Shown: one piece after another, positions 52,273 to 62,945 of the stretch
How positions within the stretch are numbered: position 1 is the stretch's first letter
Layout of the letters: the number at the start of each line of letters is the position of its first letter
Assembly (NCBI RefSeq): GCF_902705885.1
Contig: NZ_CACSIP010000045.1
Location: 129,183 to 193,182, forward strand
Source: Mycolicibacterium austroafricanum
Lineage (GTDB): Bacteria > Actinomycetota > Actinomycetes > Mycobacteriales > Mycobacteriaceae
DNA: 64,000 bases
Direction of reading: 5' to 3'
The notes under the pieces: model-generated
What the model was told of the DNA's origin: nothing
What the model saw: only the letters and a program-made list of their open reading frames with translations
Databases searched by the model: none
Program-made: the position numbers and the translations under genes

Positions 52273-54393
52273 ATGAAGACCCTCACCCCGCCGGTCTCCT
52301 CGGAGAACGCTCAGGCACCCCAGATGCGTTTGGCCACAAGGTCACTGTTCGATCCGGCGATCATGCGGTCGGCGTTGATCGACAGCGCCCGAAAGCTCGA
52401 TCCCAGGGTCCAGGCCCGCAATCCCGTCATGTTCGTCGTCCTGGTCGGCAGTGCGGTGACAACCGTGGTGTTCCTGCGCGACCTGATATCCGTGAGTGCC
52501 CAGCAGAACGTCTTCAACGGTCTGGTCACCGCCTTCCTGTGGTTCACCGTTCTGTTCGCCAACTTCGCCGAAGCGATGGCCGAAGGCCGGGGCAAGGCAC
52601 AGGCAGCCACGCTGCGCAAGGTCCGTTCCGACACGATGGCCAACCGGCGCACGGCCTCGGGCGACCTGGAGTCGGTTCCGTCCTCACAGTTGGACATCGG
52701 CGACGTGGTCGAGGTGTCGGCCGGCGACACGATCCCCTCCGACGGGGAGATCATCGACGGCATCGCCACCGTCGACGAATCCGCCATCACCGGCGAATCG
52801 GCCCCGGTGATCCGGGAATCCGGCGGTGACCGTTCCGCGGTCACGGGTGGCACGGTTGTGCTGTCCGACCACATCGTCGTCAGAATCTCTGCCCGGCAGG
52901 GCGACACATTTCTGGACCGGATGATCGCCCTTGTCGAAGGAGCCGCTCGACAGAAGACACCGAACGAAATCGCTCTGAACATCCTGCTGGCGGGCCTCAC
53001 GATCATCTTCCTGCTCGCCGTGGTCACACTGCAGCCGTTCGCGATGTACTCCGGCGAGGGTCAGCAGCTGATCGTGCTGGTGGCTCTGCTGGTGTGCCTG
53101 ATCCCCACGACCATCGGCGCGCTGCTGTCAGCGATCGGCATCGCGGGAATGGACCGGCTCGTGCAACACAACGTGCTGGCCACCTCCGGCCGCGCGGTGG
53201 AGGCGGCCGGGGACGTGAACACGCTGCTGCTCGACAAAACCGGCACCATCACCCTCGGTAATCGGCAGGCCACGGAGTTCGTCCCGGTGCGCGGGGTGGA
53301 CGAACGTCAGGTCGCGGACGCGGCCCAACTGGCGAGTCTGGCGGATCAGACACCTGAAGGTCGATCGATCGTGGTGCTGGCCAAAAAGCAGTTCGACTTG
53401 CGTGCCCGCGACGAAGGCGTGATGCCCCACGCGACGTTCGTGCCTTTCACCGCCGAGACCCGGATGTCCGGGGTGGATCTCGCCGAAACCGGCGGCCGAC
53501 GCCAGATCCGCAAGGGCGCTGCGTCGGCGGTGATGAAGTGGGTCCGCGACAACGGCGGCCACCCGACCGAGGACGTCGGCGCGGTCGTCGACGGCATCAG
53601 CTCGGGCGGCGGTACCCCGCTGGTCGTCGCTGAGTTGGCCGAGGGCGGCGTGGCGCGCGCGATCGGCGTCGTCCACCTCAAGGACATCGTCAAAGAAGGG
53701 ATGCGTGAGCGCTTCGACGAGATGCGCCGGATGAGCATCCGCACCGTGATGATCACCGGAGACAACCCGGCCACCGCCAAGGCGATCGCCGAGGAGGCCG
53801 GCGTCGACGACTTCTTGGCCGAAGCCACACCGGAGGACAAACTTGCCCTGATCAAGCGCGAGCAGCAAGGCGGCCGGCTCGTCGCGATGACCGGGGACGG
53901 CACCAACGATGCCCCGGCTCTGGCGCAGGCCGACGTCGGGGTGGCGATGAACACCGGGACGCAGGCCGCCCGCGAGGCCGGCAACATGGTCGATCTCGAT
54001 TCCGACCCGACCAAGCTCATCGAGGTGGTCGAGATCGGCAAGCAGCTGCTGATCACCCGCGGTGCTCTGACCACCTTCTCGATCGCCAACGACGTGGCCA
54101 AATACTTCGCGATCATTCCCGCGATGTTCGCCGGGCTGTTCCCGGTCCTCGACACGCTCAACATCATGGGGCTGCACTCGCCGCGCTCGGCCATCCTGTC
54201 TGCGGTGATCTTCAACGCGCTGGTGATCGTCGTGCTGATCCCGCTGGCGCTGCGAGGTGTGCGTTTCCGCGCCGAAACCGCATCGGCGTTGCTGCGACGG
54301 AATCTGGCCATCTACGGCGTCGGCGGACTCATCGTGCCCTTCATCGGTATCAAACTCATCGATCTGCTGATCGTCTTCCTGGGAGTGTCCTGA
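52273..54393 (+). CDS. kdpB: KdpB, P-type ATPase catalytic subunit
   Basis: This 706-residue protein has phosphorylation site Asp321 in DKTGTIT, the actuator loop ITGESAPV and hinge [21 protein letters not shown]. The Ser in TGES, known to be phosphorylated in E. coli for shut-off, is kept. It hydrolyses ATP to drive potassium import. It lies 15 bp after kdpA, with GGAG before its ATG. Confidence 0.97.
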   Translation: MKTLTPPVSSENAQAPQMRLATRSLFDPAIMRSALIDSARKLDPRVQARNPVMFVVLVGSAVTTVVFLRDLISVSAQQNVFNGLVTAFLWFTVLFANFAEAMAEGRGKAQAATLRKVRSDTMANRRTASGDLESVPSSQLDIGDVVEVSAGDTIPSDGEIIDGIATVDESAITGESAPVIRESGGDRSAVTGGTVVLSDHIVVRISARQGDTFLDRMIALVEGAARQKTPNEIALNILLAGLTIIFLLAVVTLQPFAMYSGEGQQLIVLVALLVCLIPTTIGALLSAIGIAGMDRLVQHNVLATSGRAVEAAGDVNTLLLDKTGTITLGNRQATEFVPVRGVDERQVADAAQLASLADQTPEGRSIVVLAKKQFDLRARDEGVMPHATFVPFTAETRMSGVDLAETGGRRQIRKGAASAVMKWVRDNGGHPTEDVGAVVDGISSGGGTPLVVAELAEGGVARAIGVVHLKDIVKEGMRERFDEMRRMSIRTVMITGDNPATAKAIAEEAGVDDFLAEATPEDKLALIKREQQGGRLVAMTGDGTNDAPALAQADVGVAMNTGTQAAREAGNMVDLDSDPTKLIEVVEIGKQLLITRGALTTFSIANDVAKYFAIIPAMFAGLFPVLDTLNIMGLHSPRSAILSAVIFNALVIVVLIPLALRGVRFRAETASALLRRNLAIYGVGGLIVPFIGIKLIDLLIVFLGVS

Positions 54394-54962
54394 TGCGTCG
54401 CCAGTTCCTTCCCGCACTACTGATGCTCGTCGTTTTCACCGTGATCACCGGGATCGGGTATCCGCTGCTGGTGACCGGTGTCGGTCAACTCTTGTTGCGC
54501 GACAAGGCCAACGGCTCGCTCATCGAACAGGACGGGAGAATCGTCGGTTCGGCTCAGATCGGCCAGCAGTTCACCCAACCGCGGTACTTTCATCCGCGTC
54601 CGTCCGACGCCGTCGACGGGTACGACAGTTTGTCGAGTTCCGGTTCCAACCTGGGGCCGACAAACGAGGAGTTCCTGCAGACCGTTGCCGACCGTGTCGA
54701 GCAATACCGATCCGACAACGACCTCGATCCCCAGACTCTCGTTCCGGTCGACGCCGTCACCGGTTCGGGTTCTGGGCTGGATCCGGCCATCTCGGTGGCG
54801 AACGCCATGCTGCAGGCGCCTCGGGTCGCCGCCGCCCGCGATCTGTCCGTCGAACTGCTCGAGAGGTTGATCGAGCAGAACACCGAGGGCCGCAGCCTCG
54901 GCTTCCTCGGAGAGCCCGCTGTCAACGTGCTGCTGCTGAATCTGGCGCTTGATCGCCTCTGA
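54393..54962 (+). CDS. kdpC: KdpC subunit
   Basis: This 189-residue protein has one N-terminal transmembrane helix (about 7-28) and a periplasmic domain with [28 protein letters not shown] and [19 protein letters not shown], the standard KdpC order. It assists the complex on the outer face. Its ATG overlaps the kdpB stop by one base. Confidence 0.96.
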   Translation: MRRQFLPALLMLVVFTVITGIGYPLLVTGVGQLLLRDKANGSLIEQDGRIVGSAQIGQQFTQPRYFHPRPSDAVDGYDSLSSSGSNLGPTNEEFLQTVADRVEQYRSDNDLDPQTLVPVDAVTGSGSGLDPAISVANAMLQAPRVAAARDLSVELLERLIEQNTEGRSLGFLGEPAVNVLLLNLALDRL

Positions 54963-54999
54963 CAGAACGGTCGGAATCGACAACCCGTGGGAGGTCACG

Positions 55000-55131
55000 A
55001 TGGACGAGTGGGGCCTGCAAACATGGCACGACTACGTCATTCTCGGACTGCTGATCGGCGGCCAGGCCTTCGCCTGTGCGTTTCTGATCTGGGATCGACG
55101 TTCCAAGCGTTGGCGAAGGGGCCAACGCTGA
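55000..55131 (+). CDS. Small membrane protein between kdpC and kdpE
   Basis: A 43-residue product starts at ATG 55000 with GGGAGG nine bases upstream. One transmembrane helix (YVILGLLIGGQAFACAFLIW) is followed by a very basic tail DRRSKRWRRGQR. It lies 37 bp after kdpC on the same strand, so it is probably in the operon. No family is recognised; it could be a small partner of KdpD or the pump. Confidence 0.6.
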   Translation: MDEWGLQTWHDYVILGLLIGGQAFACAFLIWDRRSKRWRRGQR

Positions 55132-55177
55132 GTAGCCCCTGGCGAGTCGTCGGGCCGAGTCCGGTCTTGGACGGTGG

Positions 55178-55267
55178 ATGATGGACGGGGTGAGACCGCC
55201 AGATTCCCGCCGCCTCCGAGATGAGCTGCGCCGGCACCTCGGTGACATGCTCGGCGGTGCGCAGTGA
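55178..55267 (+). CDS. Possible 29-codon gene overlapping the kdpE start
   Basis: ATG ATG at 55178 opens a short frame, DSRRLRDELRRHLGDMLGGA, basic and helical, whose TGA overlaps the kdpE GTG (GTGA). A weak ribosome site (GGTGG) is present. It may only serve to couple translation to kdpE, or it may be chance. Confidence 0.3.
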   Translation: MMDGVRPPDSRRLRDELRRHLGDMLGGAQ

Positions 55268-55971
55268 CCTCGACACCGTCGCCCGCGGTGAAGACCCGGG
55301 TGCTCGTCATCGACGACGAACCGCAGATACTGCGGGCGCTGCGCATCAACCTGTCGGTGCGCGGTTATGAGGTCGACACCGCCACCAGCGGGAGCGACGG
55401 ACTGCGGGCCGCCACCGACCACCGCCCCGACGTGGTGGTGCTCGATCTCGGACTGCCCGACATGTCCGGCATCGACGTCCTGGGCGGCTTGCGGGGCTGG
55501 CTCTCGGCGCCCGTCATCGTGTTGTCCGCCCGCAGCGACTCGGCCGACAAGGTCGAGGCGCTCGACGCCGGCGCCGACGACTACGTCACCAAACCCTTCG
55601 GCATGGACGAGTTCCTGGCTCGGCTACGTGCCGCGGTGCGCCGTGCGGCCGCGGCCGCCGACACCGACGAACCCGTCGTCGAAACGTCGTCGTTCACCGT
55701 CGACCTGGCCGCCAAGTCAGTCACCCGCAACGGCGCGGAGGTGCACCTGACCCCGACCGAGTGGGGCATGCTCGAGATGCTGGTGCGCAACCGGGGAAAG
55801 CTCGTCGGCCGCGAGGAACTGCTCAAGGAGGTGTGGGGACCCGCCTACGCCAAAGAGACCCACTACCTGCGGGTGTACCTGGCGCAGTTGCGGCGCAAGC
55901 TCGAGGCCGACCCGTCACACCCGGTACACCTGCTCACCGAAGCCGGCATGGGCTACCGCTTCCAGGCGTAG
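55264..55971 (+). CDS. kdpE: Response regulator KdpE
   Basis: This 235-residue OmpR-type regulator has receiver residues D17-D18, phosphoacceptor Asp61 (VVLDLGLPD) and Lys in VTKPFGM, then a winged helix with WGMLEMLVRNRGKLV and THYLRVYLAQLRRKLE, the KdpE-like recognition part. It activates kdpFABC when phosphorylated by KdpD. It is placed after kdpC and the small genes, not beside kdpD. Confidence 0.93.
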   Translation: MTSTPSPAVKTRVLVIDDEPQILRALRINLSVRGYEVDTATSGSDGLRAATDHRPDVVVLDLGLPDMSGIDVLGGLRGWLSAPVIVLSARSDSADKVEALDAGADDYVTKPFGMDEFLARLRAAVRRAAAAADTDEPVVETSSFTVDLAAKSVTRNGAEVHLTPTEWGMLEMLVRNRGKLVGREELLKEVWGPAYAKETHYLRVYLAQLRRKLEADPSHPVHLLTEAGMGYRFQA

Positions 55972-55992
55972 GCGCGGCGGCAAAATAGGCGC

Positions 55993-56859
55993 TCAGCCGG
56001 CCGGGACCTCGGCGGCCAGCGCGATCAGCTTGGCACGCACCAGCTCGGGGCGTTCATCGACGATGAAGTGACCGGCGTCGACCGTCTCCAGCGTGTAGTC
56101 GTCGGCGCGGGCCGTCTCCACGGCGGCCAGCGCCGGTGCGATCGCCGTGTCGTTCTTGCCGAACAGCACCCGGATCGGCACCGTGGCCCGCCGCCGCTCA
56201 CCGGAGCGGGTCATCCGCGGGATCTCCCGGAACAGGAACGTCCGGTAGGTGTCGCGCGCGGTACGGGCCACCACCGGATCCCGGAAGCGGTCGGTGTACA
56301 CCCGCGCGGTCTGCGGGTCGATCTCCGAGGCCTTCGCATAGACCCGGTCGAGGAACGACGTGCGTGTCTGCACGCGAACCCCGGCGGTGGCGATCAACGG
56401 CTGATACAGCATGAACCGCCAGGCGTGCCGAGCCATCACCTTCGGCGGCACCCAGGGATGGGCGATGTTCAACGCGAGGTATCCCTCGATGCGCTCGGGC
56501 ACCCGCAACACCAGCAGGTGGCCCAGGAAGCCGCCCCAATCGTGCCCGACGAGCAGCACCCGTTCCAGACCGAGGGCGTCGAGCAGCGCGATCAGGTCGC
56601 TGACCACGTCCTCCTTGGCCCAGCGGTGCGGTGGCGGACCCGACCATCCGTAGCCGGGCAGGTCGGGCGCGATGATGCGCATTCCAGGAGGCGGGTCGGC
56701 CAGCAGATCCCGGTAGACCCAGTGATGCTGGGGCCAGCCGTGCAGCGCCAGCACCGGTCGGCCGTCCGGCGGCCCGGCCTCGGTCACGTGGAATCGGACC
56801 CCACGGGCAGTGACAAAGCTTCTGCGCACCTCACCGATCGGCGGGGGTTGGTTCGTCAT
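55993..56859 (-). CDS. Alpha/beta hydrolase of the epoxide hydrolase/haloalkane dehalogenase group
   Basis: This 288-residue protein has the oxyanion motif HGWPQHHW, nucleophile Asp in VGHDWGG, an acidic residue late in the cap and the catalytic His in DAGHFIVDE. A nucleophilic Asp in place of Ser points to epoxide hydrolase or dehalogenase chemistry. It converges with kdpE and is divergent from prpE, with 38 bp between. Confidence 0.87.
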   Translation of the reverse strand: MTNQPPPIGEVRRSFVTARGVRFHVTEAGPPDGRPVLALHGWPQHHWVYRDLLADPPPGMRIIAPDLPGYGWSGPPPHRWAKEDVVSDLIALLDALGLERVLLVGHDWGGFLGHLLVLRVPERIEGYLALNIAHPWVPPKVMARHAWRFMLYQPLIATAGVRVQTRTSFLDRVYAKASEIDPQTARVYTDRFRDPVVARTARDTYRTFLFREIPRMTRSGERRRATVPIRVLFGKNDTAIAPALAAVETARADDYTLETVDAGHFIVDERPELVRAKLIALAAEVPAG

Positions 56860-56897
56860 GGCCCTGAGACTAATCCGAAGGGTTTACCGTTCTGGGT

Positions 56898-58769
56898 ATG
56901 CCCGGGTATCGCGACCTCTTCGACGCCAGCATCAACGATCCCGCCGCCTTCTGGGGTGAGGCGGCGACCGCCATCACCTGGACCCGGGAACCGCAGCGGA
57001 TCCTGGACGACAGCCGCCCGCCGTTCTACCGCTGGTTTCCCGACGCCGAACTCAACACCTGCGCCAACGCGCTGGACCGCCACGTCGAGAACGGCCGCGG
57101 CACCCAGGCCGCGCTGATCTACGACTCGGCGGTCACCGACACCAAGCGCAGCTACACCTACGCCGAGTTGCTCGACCAGACCGCCCGGTTCGCCGGGGCG
57201 TTGCGGGCGCTGGGGGTCGGCAAGGGCGACCGCGTGGTCATCTACATGCCGATGATCCCCGAGGCCGTGATCGCCATGCTGGCCTGTGCCCGACTGGGCG
57301 CGGTGCATTCGGTGGTCTTCGGGGGTTTCGCCCCGCACGAACTGGCGGTACGCATCGACGACGTCCGGCCGACGGTGGTGGTGTCCGCATCCTGCGGAAT
57401 CGAACCGTCCCGGATCATCGAGTACAAGCCGATGCTCGACGCCGCGATCGCGATGGTGTCCCACCCGCCGAAGAATTGTGTTGTGGTGCAGCGGGATCGG
57501 TGCCACTGTGAACTGACCGAGGGCCGCGACCTGGACTGGGACGACGTGATGGCGGACGCGACGCCCGCCGAGGCGGTGCCCGTCGCCGCCACCGACCCGC
57601 TCTACGTGCTCTACACCTCCGGGACCACCGGCAAACCGAAAGGCATCGTCCGCGACAACGGCGGGCACGCGGTGGCGCTGGCATGGAGCATGGGCCACAT
57701 CTACGACATCGCCGCCGGCGACGTGTTCTGGGCGGCCTCCGACGTGGGCTGGGTCGTCGGCCACTCCTACATCGTCTACGCGCCGCTGCTGGTGGGTGCG
57801 ACGACGGTGCTCTACGAGGGCAAGCCGGTCGGCACCCCCGACCCCGGCGCGTTCTGGCGGGTGGCCGCCGAGCACGGGGTGAAGGCACTGTTCACCGCGC
57901 CGACCGCAATCCGGGCCATCCGCAAGGAAGACCCGGACGGCCGCTACCTGGCCGACTACGACCTGTCGGCGTTGAAGTATCTGTTCCTGGCCGGCGAACG
58001 ACTCGACCCCGACACCTACCACTGGGCCTCCGACAAGCTCGGCATCCCCGTGATCGACCACTGGTGGCAGACCGAGACCGGCTGGCCGATCGCCGCCAAT
58101 CCGATGGGCACCGAAGCGCTTCCGCTCAAGGCCGGCTCGCCCACGGTCCCGATGCCCGGCTACGACGTGCACATCCTGCACGACGACGGCCACGGCTGCG
58201 ACGTCGGCGAGGAGGGCGCCATCTGCATCCGGCTGCCGCTGCCGCCCGGCACGCTACCCACGCTGTGGAACGCCGAGAACCGGTTCGAGGCCTCCTACCT
58301 GTCCGAACACCCCGGCTACTACCTGACCGGCGACGGCGGCCACTTCGACGAGGACGGCTACCTGTTCGTCATGGGCCGCATCGACGACGTCATCAACGTG
58401 GCAGGCCACCGCCTGTCCACCGGCGCGATCGAAGAAGTCCTCGCCACGCACCCGTCGGTGGCCGAATGCGCGGTGATCGGCATCGCCGACGAGATCAAAG
58501 GGCAGGCGCCGCGAGGTCTGGTCGTCGTCAAGGCCGGCGCACCGACCGAGGGACTCGCCGAGGAGCTCGTCCAGCTGGTCCGTGCCGAGATCGGCGCGGT
58601 CGCCTCGCTCAAGCTCGTCGACGTCGTGCCGGCACTGCCGAAGACTCGGTCGGGCAAGATCCTGCGCAAGACGATGCGGGCGCTCGCCGCGGGCCGTGAC
58701 GAGCCGGTGCCGTCGACCATCGAGGACCCCGCGGTGCTCGACGCGCTCACACCGATTCTGCGGACCTGA
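56898..58769 (+). CDS. prpE: Propionyl-/acetyl-CoA synthetase (PrpE-like)
   Basis: This 623-residue protein is an AMP-forming acyl-CoA ligase with P loop YTSGTTGKPKG, adenylate motif DHWWQTETGWPI, and acetylation-site region PKTRSGKILRKTM, whose last Lys is the usual target of Pat-type acetylation. The form IVFGGFAPHEL/ DNGGHAVAL resembles PrpE and ACSS3 more than Acs. It activates propionate or acetate. Confidence 0.88.
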   Translation: MPGYRDLFDASINDPAAFWGEAATAITWTREPQRILDDSRPPFYRWFPDAELNTCANALDRHVENGRGTQAALIYDSAVTDTKRSYTYAELLDQTARFAGALRALGVGKGDRVVIYMPMIPEAVIAMLACARLGAVHSVVFGGFAPHELAVRIDDVRPTVVVSASCGIEPSRIIEYKPMLDAAIAMVSHPPKNCVVVQRDRCHCELTEGRDLDWDDVMADATPAEAVPVAATDPLYVLYTSGTTGKPKGIVRDNGGHAVALAWSMGHIYDIAAGDVFWAASDVGWVVGHSYIVYAPLLVGATTVLYEGKPVGTPDPGAFWRVAAEHGVKALFTAPTAIRAIRKEDPDGRYLADYDLSALKYLFLAGERLDPDTYHWASDKLGIPVIDHWWQTETGWPIAANPMGTEALPLKAGSPTVPMPGYDVHILHDDGHGCDVGEEGAICIRLPLPPGTLPTLWNAENRFEASYLSEHPGYYLTGDGGHFDEDGYLFVMGRIDDVINVAGHRLSTGAIEEVLATHPSVAECAVIGIADEIKGQAPRGLVVVKAGAPTEGLAEELVQLVRAEIGAVASLKLVDVVPALPKTRSGKILRKTMRALAAGRDEPVPSTIEDPAVLDALTPILRT

Positions 58770-58774
58770 GCCAG

Positions 58775-58800
58775 GTTCACTTCCCGCCGCACCTGGGTAC
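58775..58800 (+). promoter_or_regulatory. SigF-like promoter for the DUF4383 gene
   Basis: GTTC at 58775, 16 bases, GGGTAC at 58795, 47 bases before the ATG at 58848. One mismatch at the -35. Confidence 0.5.
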
Positions 58801-58847
58801 TTCCTCAGCACGCACGTCAATATCTCCGTGCGGGAGGAGGCGGCCAG

Positions 58848-59306
58848 ATGTCCGCGCCGAAGTACATGGCCGTCCAGGGCGCAGCCGTCATCGTGGCGAC
58901 CACGCTGACGGCGATCGGCTTGCTGGGTTTCATCCCGGGTGTGACAACGAATCTCGACCAACTCACCTGGCTCGGGCAGCGTTCTGATGCCATGCTTTTC
59001 GGCGTCTTCGCGGTGTCGGCCCTGCAGAACATCCTGCACCTGTTGATCGGCGCCGCCGGCTACTTCCTGGCCCGCTCGTATGCGGGCGCGCGGGCCTACC
59101 TGCTGGTCGGTGGGGCGGTCTATCTGGCGTTGTGGCTCTACGGGATTTTCGTCGAACACGGCAGCCGCGCCCATGTTCTCCCCCTCAACGGCGCCGACCA
59201 GTGGCTGCACATGGGTCTCGGCGCGGTGATGGTGTTGCTGGCGGTCACCCTGGCCGGGCAGCACGACCCGACCAAACGCCGGTCGAGGATGCGCACCGCG
59301 ACCTAG
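58848..59306 (+). CDS. DUF4383 membrane protein
   Basis: The protein has 152 residues with four transmembrane helices; the conserved parts FGVFAVSALQNILHLLIGAAG and ADQWLHMGLGAVMVLL define DUF4383. GGGAGGAGG precedes the ATG. The function is unknown. The SigF-like site upstream suggests stress control. Confidence 0.85.
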   Translation: MSAPKYMAVQGAAVIVATTLTAIGLLGFIPGVTTNLDQLTWLGQRSDAMLFGVFAVSALQNILHLLIGAAGYFLARSYAGARAYLLVGGAVYLALWLYGIFVEHGSRAHVLPLNGADQWLHMGLGAVMVLLAVTLAGQHDPTKRRSRMRTAT

Positions 59307-59389
59307 CCAGCACGACCAGACTGCACCTGTGCAGGAAAAGGGCGAGTTCGGACCTGCTGGAATACCGTTCCGGCGGAGGGGGACGGGCC

Positions 59390-60337
59390 TCAGCCGATGG
59401 ACAGCGCGATGCCGTCGAGGATGTCGTGCTCGCTGACCACCAACTCCTTGATGTCCGCCCGCTCACCCAACACGGCCGCCAGCTCCTGCACCACGATCGC
59501 TCCCCCGCCGATCACGTCGACGCGGCCCTCGTGCATCGGTCCGAGCACCGCCCGCTGCTGACGCGTCATCGACAGCAGCTCTGCACACACCGCCAGCAGA
59601 TCGTCGAACCCGACCCGGGACAGATGGATCGAGTCCGGATCGTAGGTGGTCATCCGGTGCGCGAGAGCGGCCAGCGTCGTCATGGTGCCGGCGACCCCCA
59701 CCCAGGTGCGGGCCCGCTCCACCGGGACCAGCCGCAGCGCCTCGTCGAGGGCCTCGCGCACCACCGCTCGGGCGGCGGCGATCTCGTCCTCGGTGGGTGG
59801 ATCGGAGTGCAGGCAGCGCTCGGTGAGACGGACACAGCCCACGTCGGCCGAGTAGCCGGCCACCACCTCATCGGACCCCAACACCACCTCGGTGGAACCG
59901 CCGCCGAGATCGACCACCACGAAAGGCGCTTCGGTGGAATCCAATTCACCGATCGCGCCGTGGAACGACAGCGCGGCCTCCTCGGCGCCGGTGATCACCT
60001 CGGCCACCGCACCGGGTACCACCGCGCCGAGCACCTCCGAGGTCATGGCGAAGAACGTGTCGCGGTTGGAGACGTCGCGGGCCGCCGACGTCGCCACCAT
60101 CCGCACCGCCGCCACATCGTGGCGGCGCATCAACTCGGCGTACTCGGCCAGCGCGGCGTGCGTGCGTGCCAGTGCGTCAGGTGCGAACTGGCCCGTCGCG
60201 TCGACGCCCTGACCGAGGCGCACGATCCGCATCTCACGATGTACGTCCGTGAGCCGGCCCTCGGCTGTGTCGGCTATATCTGCAATGAGTAGCCGGATCG
60301 AGTTGGTCCCGCAGTCGATGGCGGCGACACGATTCAT
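59390..60337 (-). CDS. ppx2: Ppx/GppA-family exopolyphosphatase (Rv1026/Ppx2-like)
   Basis: This 315-residue protein has the ASKHA fold marks AIDCGTNSIRLLIAD, ATSAARDVSN and VVDLGGGSTEV, with the late VDVIGGGAIV. It splits phosphate from polyphosphate or the 5' end of (p)ppGpp-type nucleotides. The ATG at 60337 overlaps the DUF501 stop (ATGA). It is last in the operon eno-ftsB-DUF501-ppx2. Confidence 0.93.
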   Translation of the reverse strand: MNRVAAIDCGTNSIRLLIADIADTAEGRLTDVHREMRIVRLGQGVDATGQFAPDALARTHAALAEYAELMRRHDVAAVRMVATSAARDVSNRDTFFAMTSEVLGAVVPGAVAEVITGAEEAALSFHGAIGELDSTEAPFVVVDLGGGSTEVVLGSDEVVAGYSADVGCVRLTERCLHSDPPTEDEIAAARAVVREALDEALRLVPVERARTWVGVAGTMTTLAALAHRMTTYDPDSIHLSRVGFDDLLAVCAELLSMTRQQRAVLGPMHEGRVDVIGGGAIVVQELAAVLGERADIKELVVSEHDILDGIALSIG

Positions 60338-60828
60338 GTTGTCCAACGCTCCTTGTCCAGGATCCCGGCCATCGCGGGTTCCGCCGCCAGTATCGCCAGC
60401 GCCTCGTCACCGAACGGGTTCACGCCCGGTCCCTTCGCCAATGAGTGGGCGATCACCACGTGCAGGCACTTGACCCGGTCGGGCATACCGCCGCCGGAGA
60501 ACGTGGTGCCCAACGTTTCGATCGCATCGCGTTCCGCCAGATAGGACTCGTGTGCCCGACGGTAGGCGGCGGCCAACTCGGGATCCTGCGCCAGCCGCTC
60601 GGTCATGTCCCGCATCAATCCCGACGACTCGAGCCGGCTGGCGGCCGCCGTGAGCACCGGGTGGGTCAGGTAGTACAACGTCGGAAACGGCGTCCCGTCA
60701 GGCAGTTTCGGCGCGGTCTTCACCACCGCGGGCTCCCCGTTGGGGCAGAAGTAGGCGATCTCGAGTACGCCCCGGGGTTCGCGGCCCAACTGGCGCGCGA
60801 CGGCGTCGAGATCGGCGCGCTCAACCAC
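60334..60828 (-). CDS. DUF501 protein (Rv1025-like)
   Basis: The protein has 164 residues; family marks are VARQLGREPRGVLEIAYFCP, TLYYLTHPVL and DRVKCLHVVIAHSLAKGPGV. The GTG at 60828 overlaps the end of the ftsB-like gene. Three Cys/His clusters suggest metal or nucleotide binding, but the role is unknown. It is always found between ftsB and ppx in actinobacteria. Confidence 0.9.
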   Translation of the reverse strand: MVERADLDAVARQLGREPRGVLEIAYFCPNGEPAVVKTAPKLPDGTPFPTLYYLTHPVLTAAASRLESSGLMRDMTERLAQDPELAAAYRRAHESYLAERDAIETLGTTFSGGGMPDRVKCLHVVIAHSLAKGPGVNPFGDEALAILAAEPAMAGILDKERWTT

Positions 60829-61552
60829 CGGGCGGGGGCGCACTGGGCGCGACGGGTTCGGGGGCGCCGGGCGCACCGGGCGGAGCCGGGGGCGCCGTCG
60901 GCGGAATGCCTTGCGGCGCATCGGCGATGGTGCCCCACAGCGCGGTGTACCAGGGGTCACCGCTGTTCACCTCGGCGAGCTCATCCGACGGCGCGCCGGG
61001 TTGCGCGGCACCAGGGGGAAGCTGCACCTGGTACGGGATCTCACCGGGCATCACGAAACCCAGCCGCTCCCGGGCCTGCGCGGCGATGAACACCGGATCG
61101 GCGAGCTTGGCCTTCTGCTCCTCGAGCGCGGCGATCTGTTCGCGCAGTTGGGCTTCAGACGCCTGGAGTTGTTTCATCTCGGTGCGTTGCGCGAAGTACG
61201 TCCGCACCGGCCCGGCGATCGTCAGGGTCAGCACGCACACCACCGCCGCGAGAATGGCGGCCCGCCGAGCGGCCGAACCGAAGCGCTGCTCGGACGCCCG
61301 CTCCGCGGCGGCCGCGATCGACTCCCGGATCGACTCACCGGTGGCGACGCTGTCGGGAGCCTCGGTGACTTCGGCGACCTGCTTACCCGGCCGCGCCTCG
61401 CTGCCGCGAACGTCGCGGCGCGGCGACGCGCTCGCCCGCGGCTTGGCCCGCCCACCGTCACCGGACTTGCCCGGCCGGGACGCGGGAGCCTTCTTGCTCC
61501 TGGCGTCCCCCGAGCTCCGCCGTCGCGGGTCGGGCCGTTTCGCTTCGGGCAC
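60821..61552 (-). CDS. FtsB/DivIC-type septum protein
   Basis: The protein has 243 residues. A long basic, disordered N-terminus (1-85) precedes one transmembrane helix (about 97-120), the coiled coil TEMKQLQASEAQLREQIAAL and the DivIC part FIAAQARERLGFVMPGEIPY. The C-terminal tail is Pro/Ala/Gly-rich. It links FtsL and FtsQ in the divisome. It starts three bases after the eno stop. Confidence 0.92.
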   Translation of the reverse strand: MPEAKRPDPRRRSSGDARSKKAPASRPGKSGDGGRAKPRASASPRRDVRGSEARPGKQVAEVTEAPDSVATGESIRESIAAAAERASEQRFGSAARRAAILAAVVCVLTLTIAGPVRTYFAQRTEMKQLQASEAQLREQIAALEEQKAKLADPVFIAAQARERLGFVMPGEIPYQVQLPPGAAQPGAPSDELAEVNSGDPWYTALWGTIADAPQGIPPTAPPAPPGAPGAPEPVAPSAPPPGG

Positions 61553-61555
61553 GGG

Positions 61556-62917
<1,362 letters not shown>

Positions 62918-62945
62918 CTAGAGCGTGGGCCGTCGGCTGGTGTGC

